Numbered from the stretch's first letter, positions 11,552 through 23,491 are shown. The stretch: 64,000 nt of DNA from Papilionanthe hookeriana x Papilionanthe teres (GCA_022702705.1 CM040421.1:66644121-66708120), one strand, 5' to 3'. Notes: generated from the letters alone by a model not told the origin. Translations and numbers: made by a program.

Positions 11552-13057
11552 ATGGCCATAAGTTGTGTAGGTTGTTATCCACCTCATAGCCGTGTTATGG
11601 GGACCCTTGTGAATACCCACCATAGTAGGAAGAAGAGGTTGTCTACTCTTGCGGCACCTTCTTCCACAATTGTTGCTGACACCTCTCCTATGGCACCTGC
11701 TCCCGCAACCGATATTGTCATGTCTCCTGTGATGCCTGCTGCTTCCACACCTACTCCCCACTTGCTGTTGGCACAGCTCTTGAGCCTAGCTCATTGAGCC
11801 CTCCCCGCTCCCCACCCCCATGAGGGTACACTTATTACCATAGGAGGACTCGTAAGTTATTTTTAACCGTGCACTATGTTTATTCTTTATCTTATATGTT
11901 TTTTCGTAACTAATTTGTTTCTTAAACAGATTCATTCCCCACAAGCTGCCCGTCACCTGCATCATAGAGATTATTATGAGTAGGTACGATGAGCCCTATC
12001 TATCGTGGAACAAAAATAACCTGTAGCCACTCGGGACATGTGGTTCAGGGAGTTTGAGGTATAATCATGTAATTTAAAGAGGATTTATAAATTTAATTAA
12101 TTTTTTATACTAACACATGGATTTTTTTTACATTGAAAAGGTCCTTCACTTGGCCCTAGAGCACCACCACCATATCCAAAGAATCTTTGAGATTCGGAGA
12201 AGGTATCACCTTGCCGACATGTTCACGACAGTCTGTCCAAGGGGCTAATGGCCTGCTTGGATTGTTGAGGGACTTTGGGGTCAGTTGAACACAAATTGGG
12301 CCTCTTCTGATTATGAGAGGAAGAGACTCACGAACCGAAACCGGGCAATAGAGGGTTTAGGGGAGCTGTGCTCTATATTGGTGGATCAGTCCCCCATACG
12401 GAGCACTACAAAAGACTGGTATGATTTTTTTAGATATGTAACCATTAATTCAATTTTTGAAGTAATGTTTTTAGCGTTGACCATTTTTGTATGCTACATA
12501 GGCCAAAGAGTTGAGTCGTGCTCCCTTTGTTGCGAAGCCGCATGTTCGAACACATCAACTCCCGAGAACTGCGTAGTAAGTCTTGAAGCATTCCTGATGG
12601 GTTACTGTAAGATAAAAACCTTAAATTAAAAGTTTAATTTGATTCTAACTGTTGAAAGTGTTAATTGAACACTGTCTTTTATTATGCAGGAGGAGTTCGA
12701 ACAGTTTCGGGAGAGGCACTTGGCCACTCAGGCCCAGACTGATGCCTGCAGCAGTGATTGTTAGTCTACCACTACACAGTCTGAGTACGAGCTTTGGTCT
12801 ATTGCCTTGGAGCGAAGGGCATAGCCTCAGAGGCCAAGCTCTCACGTGGTCCCGTTCTAAGTTCCCCGAGCTCCTCACAACCATAACAAAAGGCAATCAA
12901 CGAAGAGAACCGCCAATTGCACAAGCAGATGCTACAAGACCAACATAGAGTGGAGGGCTCTATAACGCACATGACGGAGACTTTAGCAGATAGTCGAGAC
13001 AAGCAATCGATGAAATCCGTGCAGGAGGAGGACGAGGAGGATGGAGATGATGAGTAA
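11552..13057 (+). pseudogene. Ptta/En/Spm Transposase_24-type gene, broken
   Basis: The first part (ATG at 11552) is Pro/Ala/Ser-rich and of low complexity. A short exon near 12020-12053 reads MWFREFE. An exon at about 12141-12418 reads IRRRYHLADMFTTVCPRG, stop, WPAWI, then LNTNWASSDYERKRLTNRNR, which fits the family order (W..FE, R..L..M, W.....W....W.S..F......NR.NR). The next piece, near 12502, has RTH. The last, near 12690-13057, has QSEYELW, a heptad-like stretch (NEENRQLHKQMLQDQH) and an acidic end EEDEEDGDDE before TAA. Several borders have GT/AG (donor at 12054, acceptor before 12141, acceptor before 12690). Stops at 12246 and about 12760 make it non-functional. Confidence 0.7.
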
Positions 13058-13290
13058 CTTTTTTTTAATATTTTCTTTTATTTGTAAGCATTATGTCAAA
13101 TATTTGTTGTGGAATTTATTGGATTAACTTTACTATTCTTATTTGGGACAATTTGAGAAGATATCTTCTTTTTATTAATGATATTGCTTAGAGATTTGAT
13201 CTGCGATATGACTATGCTTATTGTGGTATGTGACGTGAAATGTATTTTTTTTGTATGTTATGAAAATGTAATTGATTTTCTAAATTTTTT
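13015..13290 (+). repeat. Right arm of the inverted repeat (gene 3' end)
   Basis: This covers the last codons and 3' UTR of the Transposase_24-type gene and is the inverse of 9924-10205. A transcript reading through both arms could fold into a hairpin of roughly 270 bp. Confidence 0.75.
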
Positions 13291-13369
13291 CTCTATTATA
13301 GGTTTGCTTCGTATTTGCATTTATTTTCAGATGCAAAATCTGATGCTACAACTACAATAGTTTTTGTCA

Positions 13370-13674
13370 TTCTACTATATTTTTCAATGCAAATAAGACG
13401 ATAATTCAATTCTAAGATTCATCGTCCGATATTTTCATACGCAAATTTCGACGCATCTTACATATACAAATCCGACGCAAATACGGAGCAACAATCGACG
13501 GAAATTATTTACGTCGGAATATTTCAACGAATTAAACAGAAATAAAATTACCGACCACCAATTTAACATCAGAAAAAATCTGACGAAAATTATACGCAAA
13601 TCCGATGCTAAATTCAAATATCGTCCGATTTACATCTGATCTATCCGACACAAATATACTAAATTCTTATAGTA
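13370..13674 (+). mobile_element. CACTA right terminus with subterminal repeats
   Basis: The stretch is dense in short motifs on both strands (tccgacg, cgtcgga, cgtccgat), which is typical of CACTA subterminal regions. It ends ttcttatagta, one or two changes from the inverted CACTA end (TTCTTGTAGTG). No left terminus was found, so the element is incomplete. The target duplication cannot be checked. Confidence 0.55.
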
Positions 13675-14302
13675 TAAGCTCAATACTGCAATGTTATGAC
13701 ATATCAAATATTATTTTACCGTGCTAAGGATTTTTTACATCACAGTAGTCTCATCGTCCACCATATCCATATTTATCTCTTTTATAATTATCTCTCAAGA
13801 TAGTATGTCCCATATTAGAAAAAAAAAATAATGCTTTCTTATCTTCAACCAACATAGGCATTTCAATAAAAAAAATGTTAACTTATCATGGCTTACAACA
13901 TGAATGCGCTCTCTAAGTTTGTATATTTAAAATTTTTGTTTCCTTCTATGATATTATCAATGAACCAAATACATGTGTTTCTTTCTTTCAATTTCTTCTT
14001 AGATATAAATTCTCCAAATCTTATTCGAGTGATAATTAGAAATTTAATTGCTTCAGACCTTATATGTTATTCTGGGGGGTGGAAAAGCAGCTTAAATAGG
14101 GATGTCTTAGACATTCAGTAAGATTAAATTCTTTAAAATTATTTAATAAATTTATAAATTTTACCCAACTCTATATGAGACCCACGCAGTATAATGACTA
14201 CTTTCAGATATGATTAGAATGGTAATCTTCATATATATCAAAACGTTTAAAATAAATCCATTCTATGTAAGATAAATTTGAAGGCCAAACAAAGGGTTCA
14301 AA
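13675..14302. other. AT-rich sequence, nothing recognised
   Basis: A 77-codon ORF at 13888-14121 has no recognisable motif. I see no repeat shared with the rest of the window. Confidence 0.4.
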
Positions 14303-14307
14303 CCATG

Positions 14308-14669
14308 TTTTGAGGAATTAGGACAAATATAACGCAAGAATCGGCAAAAATCTAGAAGAAAACACAGATTTTATGAGTTTCGGCAATGTTGCCTACGTCA
14401 TTGCGAGCAGAGTGGTGGTTTTTCCTTCAATTCAAAAAAAGAGTACAAGATACATAGGGTTACAAATAAGACATATATATATAACTCTGACTTACAATAT
14501 GTAATTATAAATTTAACCATGTACCGTACCGCGGAGGCGTTCCCACCGCACCCCCAACTCACATAATGAAACTCTCTTGATTGGACAGATGATTCCGCTT
14601 CACTCCACTAGCTCGATCTATTCCGCTCCAGCAGCTGCCCTTAATATAGTATATGAGCCATATCTAACA
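14308..14669 (-). repeat. Solo copia-type LTR
   Basis: This is a diverged relative of the LTRs at 21386-21709 and 23492-23807. Shared parts in order: caagaatcg, agaaaacacagat, ttcggcaa.g..tgcctacgtc, gcgagcagag, catagggttac, cacccccaac, and the end gagccatatctaaca. The flanks carry CCATG at 14303-14307 and 14670-14674, a plausible 5-bp target duplication. By analogy with the other copies it lies on the minus strand. Confidence 0.65.
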
Positions 14670-14674
14670 CCATG

Positions 14675-15382
14675 TATGAAGCTTGCTTTAAGTATATCAA
14701 ATCATGTTTGAAACTAAGCCAAATCACGTTTGAAATTCAATATCGTTTGAGTGAGGTTGGAATAAACTTCGAACAAAGTTCAAGGATTTTATAGATATGG
14801 TTTAAACAATTTTGACTATTGTTAGAGCAAGTTTTGAATGAGATATAAGTAAGTTTTGGTCATTATTGAATTTCATTCAAAAGGTTGAAATAAATTTTAG
14901 TATAATACAAATCTTATTTTGAACATTGTTGTAACAAGGAATATGATTATTGATATTTAGAATGTAAGATTTTTTACATGAGTAATGCATAAAATTAATC
15001 TTTAAAGTTTAATTATTTTTGGAAATGAATGCATTGAAACATAAATAATCAAATCGTATAACATCACAAACATTAAAAAAATTGAAGCTGTGTCAAATTT
15101 GCCGTTGAAATTTTATCATGGACCGATCAGATGAGCCTTAAGATTGTTGTAGACCAAAGAAGGTTTTGGGCGAATATATATTCAACTTGCTCCTTTATTT
15201 AAAAGTTTATGTGAGCTTTTAATGAAAGGTTATGCATATATTTTTAAACTTTGTAAGGGTAATTAGGGCTGATCAAAATGAACATTTAGGTGGATTTCTC
15301 CAACTAAACAAATAATGTGAATATTTGACCAATTGCTTTTATTTAGAGGTATAATCGTGTTTAATCACTAGTTGTTTTGGTG
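14675..15382. other. Unrecognised AT-rich stretch
   Basis: There is no ORF of note. A small local repetition of atcatgtttgaa / atcacgtttgaa occurs near 14700-14740. Nothing else stands out. Confidence 0.35.
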
Positions 15383-15390
15383 TAATCGTG

Positions 15391-15727
15391 TAGTGGTGTA
15401 AACGAGCCGAACACGAGCAAGCCAGGCTCATCTCGTGTTCGGCTCATTTATATTTCGAGCTCAAAAAGTGGGTTCGTGTTCAACTCATCTGCTTAGCGAG
15501 CCCAACATGAACTGTTCATGAACAAAGAGTTGTTTTGATAACCTTAATCACGAAACCATAAGATATCAAGGATTGGGGCAAGATTTAAAAATTGTTGTTT
15601 ATATTAAAACATCATTTGAATCTAATTTAATAATTTTTTATTCTATTTTCTTAATTAATACTTTTAATTGATTATAAATCATAGTAGCCTTGTAGTAAAT
15701 TAATTTTTTTAAAAAATATTACTCATC

Positions 15728-15801
<74 letters not shown>

Positions 15802-15955
15802 GATGAGTAATATTTCGAGCCAAAACGAGCTGAACACGAACAAACAAATCTTTGTTTGTATTCGGCTCGTTAACTTAGCGAACGAGTCAAACACGAGCTT
15901 CTTAAAGAGCCGAACACGAGCTGCTCGTGAACAACGAGTCGCTTAGACAGCCCTA
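15391..15955 (+). mobile_element. Non-autonomous hAT element with perfect 8-bp duplication
   Basis: TAATCGTG occurs on both sides (15383-15390 and 15956-15963). The left end is TAGTGGTGTAAACGAGCC; the right end inverted is TAGGGCTGTCTAAGCGAC. Subterminal text is rich in cgaacacgag and its inverse. There is no coding capacity. The centre holds (AT)n at 15731-15799, flanked by perfect inverted copies of aatattactcatcaatta, which makes a long hairpin. hAT transposases make 8-bp duplications, so the class is secure. Confidence 0.85.
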
Positions 15956-15963
15956 TAATCGTG

Positions 15964-16479
15964 TTTAATTAGATTTGCTAAGTTATGAATCTATATTTAT
16001 TGTGTGAGATATCATTCACGCGCTTTACTTTAACGAGTCATAATTATTAGCCGTTAATTTCTACTAATAATTACAGAACATTCATCTACAGTATTGTCTA
16101 TGTCTAGTATCATTTGGAAGCTCGAGTTATTGCTATACTTTCCACACGACTCGAACACTCCCGACACTGGTTAAGAGACTCCAATTTTTATATTTGTAAT
16201 TAAATTAATATTCATTTTTCATTTATTTATGCTTTTGGCTTGTATGCTATTATATTTTATTATATATATTTTCTTATATAAATTTTAAATTTATGTGTTT
16301 TGATTGTATATTATATATTAATTATTTATTAAAAAATATTGTGTTGATGTTTTGTCATCTCTTATGTCTATAGTTCGGTCATGTTCGATATTGGAATTTT
16401 TGCTATATTAGTTAGAAATGCTATGCTTATGCTTGAGCCTTTCAGTTCTGATGCAAACATCATCATTTAACAGAGGTAT
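15964..16479. other. AT-rich stretch, nothing recognised
   Basis: It continues from the duplicated target TAATCGTG. I see no coding region or shared repeat. Confidence 0.35.
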
Positions 16480-16640
16480 AATAGTTATTTATTCAGAAAC
16501 AGCTGCAAATAAGTTGTTCTAAAGAAGCTTCCCCAAATAACCAATCAGCTTATCAGGACAATCCGCAGATTATCAAATTGTCAAGATAATTTACAAATAT
16601 GTAAATTATAAATAATCTACAGCTGCCTCAAACATACACT
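16480..16640 (-). mobile_element. PIF/Harbinger-like MITE relic
   Basis: It ends taatctacagctgcctcaaacatacactta, a mutated inverse of the terminus at 26945 (GGGTCTGTTTGGCGCAGCTG). The repeated word cagattatc / gataatctg also occurs. The left end is lost. Confidence 0.45.
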
Positions 16641-16649
16641 TAATATTAT

Positions 16650-16762
16650 GTTCGGATGATGGATTCGCGGACGATTACGTGGATTGCACCGTGCAGTTGA
16701 ACCCACTATGTGATGCAATCCACGCCATCGTCTCACGTCCGATTAATCAAATATAATATTTT
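16650..16762. repeat. Small fold-back element
   Basis: This is an imperfect palindrome. The left arm cggatgatgg...gtggattgca pairs with the right arm tgcaatccacgcc...cacgtccg across a loop of about 35 bases. It may be a small MITE; no clear target duplication was identified. Confidence 0.5.
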
Positions 16763-17640
16763 CTTCTTCATTTACAACACTGGTACGGTTGAAATCCACA
16801 TAGATGATAAATTTTATTTCTCAAGCATGCATTTTATTTTTCATTTGTAACGATCATTTTTGCATATTTTTGTTTTGTCAATTTACTATCTATTTGCCAT
16901 TGCTAAAAAAATTTGATATCAAAGATATAGGTTGCAATTGTTGTATTTACAGTTCTTATTTAATGAATTCATTTTATTTGATTTATTTTTTATTTGATTT
17001 TTTTTAAAATCAACTTGGAGCTTTTGACAGGAGTATGATATGGAAAGGGGTTAGTTGAAATCCCAAGTCATTTTTGTTTCTCTACATCTGGTACTAGTGG
17101 AATTTCTCTTTGGTGGTGGACGTAGGTGAAGTGAATTTCTATGTTTCTACATCTTTTTGCATGATAATTGGCATAAAAGCTTCGGTTCTTATTTCAACGT
17201 CAAAGGCAGCAAATCCAATATATGTTGCTGGAGTATTTTGTAGCAGGTGGTCAGGCTTGTTTTTGCTGGCAGGTCCGTAGGTGTTGGCAGCTTGAGCCTG
17301 AGAGTCCGGCCGGCCTTCGGTGAGCTCGGCGCGGCAGGAGCAGGCGAAAAATTTCCCCGGAATGAAAATTAAATTTTTTTTTCAGATGGGAACTGGAGCT
17401 CAACAGAGAAAGGAAAGTTTGATTTCTTTCCCTCACTCTCTCTGCTTATCCGAGGCTTGGCCTTTCGGGGATAATAAAGGCTCAGAGGGAAAGCAGGAGG
17501 AAAGAATATAATTTATGAAAGATTTTATGTATAAGCTAAGCTAAAAATCTATGAATTAAAGTTTGATGCACCTCATTGTGTATTTTCATCATTTCCTCAT
17601 GTTCTTGTAGACCATGTCACGTTTTAGTCCCATTTAGTTC
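16763..17640. other. Stretch with an unexplained GC-rich block
   Basis: Mostly AT-rich, but 17250-17515 is GC-richer and begins after ttttgctggcagg. Within it a T-run plus cag (about 17382-17394) looks like a splice acceptor in front of ATGGGAACTGGAGC, which opens a 39-residue ORF to 17511. I do not recognise the peptide. It could be a captured gene piece or chance. Confidence 0.25.
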
Positions 17641-17823
17641 AAGATGAAAGAATGTACATGAGCCAAGCTTGTGTGAATAAAGCTCACTTTGTGTTCAATT
17701 TGATAAAAAAATATTTTTATTTGTGTTCGACTTGTTAATATATCGAGTAAAAAAATTTGTTTGTATCCAGTTTGTTTGTTTAGTGAATCGAACACGAATT
17801 GTTCGATAACAAGCCGTTTTGAC

Positions 17824-18564
17824 TAGGACTGTCAAAAAAGCTCGTTGTTCGCGAACAGTTCGTGTTCGGTTCGCCAAGACGTTCGTGTTCGATTCGTTCG
17901 ATAAGCAAACGAGACGAACACGAACTTTTTTTTTCGTTCGGTTTATTAGACGAACCAAACACGAACAGTGATGTGTTCGTTCATGTTCGGTTTGTTATTG
18001 TTCGAAATATAAAATAATTTAAAATAATTGTATATAAAAAATTTATCATATTTTAAAAATAATTGTATATTATAAAAATTTATCATATTTTAAATAATTA
18101 AACTTCTAAAAATTATAATATAGGATAAATTATTAATAACAATAATAATATTATAGTATTAATTATATTAATATAAATATTATATTATTATAATTAGTAT
18201 ACTATATTATATATTAAAATAAAACTCTAAAGAAAACCCTAAACGTCTTATTCAGATTGTTTCATTTTGAGGAAGTATGGATTACCTGATGTGTACGGAA
18301 TATCTGATCAATTTGCTTCATTTTGAGGAAGTATGCTATCAAATCTTGGGCAGTCAAAAAAGCTCGTTGTTCGAGAACAATTCATGTTTGGTTCGCCAGG
18401 AAGTTCATGTTCGATTCGTTCGATAAGCAAACGAGACGAACACGAACAGTTTTTTTTTTTCATTTGGTTTATTAAACGAACCAAACACGAACAATGATGT
18501 ATTCGAACATTTTAAACACAAACACTAGCTCTGTTCATTCGTGTTCGATTCGTTTACACCCCTA
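17824..18564 (+). mobile_element. Inner hAT element, 741 bp
   Basis: The left end is TAGGACTGTCAAAAAAGC; the right end inverted is TAGGGGTGTAAACGAATCG. The 8-bp flanks are GTTTTGAC (17816-17823) and GTTTTAAC (18565-18572), seven of eight identical. Internally, 17828-17975 is repeated with changes at 18350-18500, and ttcattttgaggaagtatg occurs twice (about 18264 and 18322). No transposase is encoded. Confidence 0.75.
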
Positions 18565-18651
18565 GTTTTAACAGCCCTAATCAGGAAGTCGTATGATGTT
18601 AAGGGCATGAAAGATATTTAAATTTTATTATTTATATTAAATAATTCATAA

Positions 18652-18652
18652 T

Positions 18653-18724
<72 letters not shown>
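18652..18724. repeat. (AT)n microsatellite
   Basis: About 35 AT units with one TTT interruption, in the centre of the outer hAT element. Confidence 0.95.
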
Positions 18725-18728
<4 letters not shown>

Positions 18729-18884
18729 TTTCAAGTCAAAACGAGTAACATAAACAAACAAATCTTTATATGTGTTCGGCTCATCTCTATATCAAGTGCA
18801 AAAAAAATTGTCTATGTTTAGCTCGTTTGCTTAGCTAACGAATTGAATACGAGCTACTTAATAAGTCGAACACGTTCGTAAATT

Positions 18885-20140
18885 AGTGTGGCATGCCTGT
18901 AAATGCCCCGTGATTGTTTGAAAACGTACATAAATACCACATAATTCTTATGTATTTACATACACAACACTTAAATTTTCATATTTACAGTTAAAACACG
19001 TGTCATAAACATTAAGTTATGCATACAATTTATACTTAAAGCAAAATTGTTGCCATCTAAACTTCTTACATGTTTCATTTAAACAAATTTATGATTGGTT
19101 GCTATGCATATCAAGTGAAAGTTTATCTTAAATGCAATAATATCTCATATTTCTCTAATCAACCATTGAAATAAACAAATAATTATTTTGTTTTGACAGT
19201 ATGCAAAGAAGAAGAAGAAAAAAAAAAACATTAAAAATACCTAAAATATCACCTATTTATAAGAACTCATTATCAAGATTTTCTTATGCCATGTGTCCAT
19301 TTTGCACAGTCGTTTTTCTCTTCTTTGCTTTCTATCTTTCAAGGCATTTTTTATAGGATAAATCAGGATTCAATAATCTAAAAGTCGGTGTTGAGAGCGT
19401 GAACATTTCCCAAAGGAGAAGTAGAGCACACATTTCAAGAAAAAGAAACTTAACTCAGAGATATTGCAAACATAGAGTGCACCCAAAAAATTGTGCAACA
19501 ACAAATTCAGGAACTAAAAAATCAGATGATGATCTCCTTCCGAAAAGCTTTTGGTGCGGCGAGTCTGGAGTAGGAGCCACTGGACATTCAGATTCAATGA
19601 TAAGGGGACCATGAAACCAACTAGATCACCCTCGAAATTATTGCCTTAACTGATGAACCTGGCGATTTTTTCTAATAAGTAAAAAACTTTAATGCAGGTC
19701 ATAAAAACTTACTGATTTTCAAGACCCTGCATGAGCACCGTGACATTTTCACCTAGGCAGCAACGAAAGTGTCTGGAATTTCGATCAGCGTCGCTCGCTA
19801 CTTGTTGAACATCAACCCGATCGTCTAACCTGTGAAGCAAAAGCTGTGATCGTCAGCTAGAACCCTTGTCAAGCCGACTCGTGAGGAGGTGATGAAATTG
19901 AAAGAGGTCGATTGCATTCAAAAGGTCCAATATTCAACCAAGGTATCAAAAATGTTGTGATGGTTCAAAAGTCTAAGAAGTGGGGAATGTGAGCAGATTT
20001 TATGAACTTGAACGCAGTATGTAAAAAAGATAGCTATTTGTTGCCCTCGTGGATGCAGCTATTAGATACACAATGATGAGCTTTCTGGAAGCTTACTCAA
20101 TCTACAATTAGATAAAGATGTACCTGATCGATGCATAAAT
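18885..20140 (+). repeat. Large direct repeat, copy 1 (truncated)
   Basis: It aligns with 20635-21385 joined to 23813-24480. Landmarks: gtgtggcatgcctgta / gtgtggtatgcatgta at the start, ttcttatgtatttacata, catgtgtccattttgca, gagtgcaccca, and aaaatcagatgatgat. It breaks off near 20140, where the other copy continues into RT. Confidence 0.75.
19640..20140 (+). pseudogene. Tat-lineage gypsy pol fragment, copy 1
   Basis: Across stops it reads HRDIFTWAA and VARYLLNINP, then REEVMKL, QKVQYSTKV, and later DAAIRYTMMSFLEAY. This is the order at the start of reverse transcriptase in Tat-lineage Ty3/gypsy elements (a D..AW / F.W...MPGI block, L...P..KPVKQKRR, then the RT fingers). It lacks the catalytic block because it is truncated near 20140. 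It is non-functional, with several stops and lost codons relative to copy 2 (23940-25395). Confidence 0.6.
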
Positions 20141-20345
20141 AAAGTGCTATGCCTAACAAGTAGGGAATGTCCTACACCTAACTTTCATTTTAACACACAT
20201 AGCACGTAAATCTTCCATATCAAAAGAAATAATACTGATTAGATTTTTTAACGATCAAATCCAACTTTTCATACATAAATAAAGTGCTATGCCTCTAAAT
20301 ATGGAATTTATGTGTGAGATACATCAATTCATAAGAATTGAGTGT

Positions 20346-20432
<87 letters not shown>

Positions 20433-20634
20433 CCCTTTGAAATCAATGTTTGATATTAATATTTTGGGTATTAATTAAATAAGATGGCATAATTTTAATT
20501 TTACAAAAGAATCTATTTGTAATGCTTAATTGTAGTAAATATGAAAATTTAGAAAATAGAAACTTAATAATACTTTTATTAGTTATATATATAAATATGA
20601 AAGTTTGGATTATAAACATGTAGATATATAAAAT
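20141..20634. repeat. Spacer with a long (AT)n tract
   Basis: A pure AT run of about 82 bases lies at 20349-20430. Before it is a partial duplicate of its own edge (cataaataaagtgctatgcct at about 20136 and 20272). No gene was found. Confidence 0.8.
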
Positions 20635-21380
20635 AGTGTGGTATGCATGTACATGCCTCATGATTGTTTAAAAATGTACATAAATACCACATACTTCTTA
20701 TGTATTTACATACATAACACTTAATTTTTTATATTTACATTTATAACACGTGCAATTAATATATGCATGAAAATATATATTTCTTTTCAAATGTATCAGT
20801 CGTATCTATGTTGCGTGTATAAAGATTTGAGTGTTATGCATGTAAATAAAAAATTTTAGCTCTTCGATATGCAAATAATAAGAATTATGTGGTATATATG
20901 TAAATGCCCAAAGATTTTTAAATTGTAAGTTATGTCTCATATACTTGATAGTTCTTACATAATTGTTGCCATCTAAAATTCTTACATGTTTCAATTAAAT
21001 AAATTTATGATTCATTGCAATACATTTCAAGTGAAAGTTTACCTTAAATGCAATAATATCTCACATTTCTTTAATCAATCATTGAATAAATAAAGAACTA
21101 AAATTTCTTTTGACAGTACGCAAAAAAGAGGAAAAAAAAAAAACAATTAAGAATACCTTAAATATCACATCGTTAAAAGAACTCATTATATCAAGATTTT
21201 CTTGTACCATGTGTCCATTTTGCATGGTAGTTTTTTCTCTTCTTTGCTTTCTTCTTCACGCTCTATCCTCGAGGTATTTTTATAGGATAAATCATGATTC
21301 AACATTGTAAGAGTTGGTGCGGTGAGTGTGAACATGCCCCAAAGGAGAAGTAGAACACACATGTCAAGAAGATGAAACTC
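20635..21380 (+). repeat. Large direct repeat, copy 2, left part
   Basis: It matches 18885-19440 and is interrupted at 21381-21385 by the copia element. The match resumes at 23813 (aaacactgcaaacatagagtgc). Confidence 0.75.
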
Positions 21381-21385
21381 AACTC

Positions 21386-21709
21386 AGTTGTGAAAATTTA
21401 GAGCGAAGAAAAAAGCAACAATCGACACAAAACTGAAGAAAAAACAAAGATTTAATGAGGTTCGACAAAGATATGCCTACTTCCTCGGGAGCAGAGCGGC
21501 GAATTCACTATTTCAGAGGAGTTACGATAATTCAGTTCATACTCATAGGGTTACACATTTATTTATAGATAAAAAACTCATAGATAAATTACTAAAACAC
21601 CCTCGCACCCCCAACCCACTAAATTCCAAGAGACACTCATTTTCACCAGGAGACACACCTCTTCATTCTAAGAGACTTCAAATTTATGGTATTTGAGCCA
21701 TACCTAACA
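21386..21709 (-). repeat. 3' LTR of the small copia element
   Basis: It ends in cctaaca and opens with a mutated AGTTGTGAAAA where the partner has TGTTGTGAAAT. It is followed on the plus strand by the inverted polypurine tract aatctccacctt. Confidence 0.85.
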
Positions 21710-22099
21710 AATCTCCACCTTGACGAATATCCAGCCCCTTAGGAGAAATACATCACGGCGTCTTACACCAAAGTGGGTTGGTCAACTATGTCATCTAACA
21801 ATTGAAAACATTCAATAAGTTCAAGCAATACAAGAACTTGTTGATAGTACATGGTTTGGTCATCATACCTGCTGCATTTTCATCATATTATCCAACAGAG
21901 TGAACTCTACTCGAAATGCCTTCAGAATTCCTTGTCGTGCCAACAAATCTTTCATCATTGTTTGCCACAATTCGAAGTTCCAGGTTCCATCGAACTTCAC
22001 TATCTCGAATTTTGCACCAAGCATTGCCAATTGAAATTAATCATTTAGTGAATTTTTCCTGCCTTTTGTCGAAACAAAAAACACACCACAAATAAATTC

Positions 22100-23473
22100 A
22101 AAGAAACTTAAAATTTTCTCTGTCAATTGCAGCAATTTTTCCCGCAATTTTTCTGTGATTCGTGAATCAAAATTTTCACAGGAAGCACTTTTCCTGTTCG
22201 CGCAAAAAATTCAACTGAACTACTGCTAACAATTTGCCCGAAGCTCTTTCCTGTTAGTGTGAACACCTCAGTCGAACTCCACATGTCGCAACTCTTCCAG
22301 TGACAAATATACGAACACCTCGGCCAACTGCCTATTCGCGAAAATAACTCCGAAAAACCTTCGCGCTTGGTCGCGCAAACTCCACTTGAACCCGCGACTT
22401 TCTTGTGCGCGCCGAAGACCCTCTGTCGAGCGCCTGCTCCAAGTCCTCCGCCTTTCCCGCACCTGTCGCACGAAGCTCTCCTTGAAACCGTCGAACGAAT
22501 AGCTTCTCTTCCTGCTCGAAAAACGCCCTTGTGCCAGAGGAATATTCCTTCCAGTGGAAATGGAAACGTCCCTGTGCCAGAGGAATATTCCTTCTGGAAA
22601 TGGAAGATTCCTTTCCTCTCAATGTTTCAATTTTGGCTGTCGCCGCGAACTCCCCTTTGCGTGGAAGAGCCTCCTCTTGTACACAGAACTGGTCGATCTG
22701 CTCCTCTGCCCTGCTCTGCGACAATTGCGCTCTCTTGTTCGTGAACTACTGTTCTGAACTTCTCCCTCAACTTCTCTAGTAGTTACCGCGGAACTGCTTG
22801 GCGCAACAGCACGCCCCGTCCGCCTCTGGCTGCTTTCCGTGATCCGCCTTCTACAGCAATCTGCGAAACTCGCACCTTTTCTTCTGCGCCAATAGCAGCT
22901 CCTTCCCCCAAGCAGTCGCCTCCTCCGCATTTGCGACGCCTGACTTGCGAACTGTCGTGCGAAATCCTGCTGAATCGCGCACGCGGGAACTGTTCGCTTG
23001 GAGCTGCCTGCCCTGGTTGATGTTCGCGCCGAACTGCCTCTCATGTTCGTGAACACCAAACCGCGCAGGCCTTTCGTGCCTTCCCATGATTTGCCAACTG
23101 CTGCGAACTGCTCCACCTACCAACTGCCGCGAACGCTACGATGAACCGTGAATGCTCCTGCGACGAGCCTCCGCCGAGAACTGCCCTGTCGCGCACCTGC
23201 TCTGAAGCCCTGACCCGCAGAACGCTCGCCTCTTCGCCGAATGTCGAGAATCCTCTCGCCCGTGGAATCTACCGGAAACCTTGTTGTTTCTGCGGCAAAG
23301 CCTCCTTCCTGCAGCACCGAACTTTTCCAGAAGTCCGGTCCAACTGCCTAATCTGCTCCTGTCCGGATCCGGAATTCCTTTGTTCTATCGCGCCTAAACC
23401 AAACTCCCTCCTCTGCCCAAACCAAATCTCAAAATTCTTTTTATTCCCTGTGTCGATATTCTCTACCCTAGAA
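22100..23473 (-). other. GC-rich internal region of the small copia element
   Basis: It is far more GC-rich than the window and built from recurring words such as gcgaactgc, ttcgcg and gttcgtgaac. It contains a two-unit tandem repeat at 22527-22620 (gtgccagaggaatattcctt). ORFs are open in several frames on both strands (up to 165 residues at 22619-23116, minus) and rich in Arg and Ser, as composition alone would give. I do not recognise any protein here. Whether it is captured host DNA or amplified non-coding sequence is open. Confidence 0.5.
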
Positions 23474-23489
23474 CCTCGCTTTGATACCA
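23474..23489 (-). other. Copia primer-binding site
   Basis: The minus strand reads TGGTATCAAAGCGAGG two bases inside the LTR. It agrees with the TGGTATCAGAGC complementary to the 3' end of initiator tRNA-Met except for A in place of G. Confidence 0.8.
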
Positions 23490-23491
23490 AT

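Larger units (their letters stand above)
17641..18890 (+). mobile_element. Decayed hAT element of the same family, with an insertion
   Basis: The outer parts (17641-17823 and 18565-18890) resemble 15391-15955: aacagccctaatcaggaagtcgtatga matches the inner text of that element, and both have a central (AT)n followed by aaaacgag...aacacga. Its ends are too decayed to show a duplication. A second hAT element (17824-18564) splits it. Confidence 0.55.

Noticed and set aside
11528..11761. 77-codon minus-strand ORF with Cys/Gly
   Set aside because: It is antisense to the N-terminal part of the Transposase_24-type gene.
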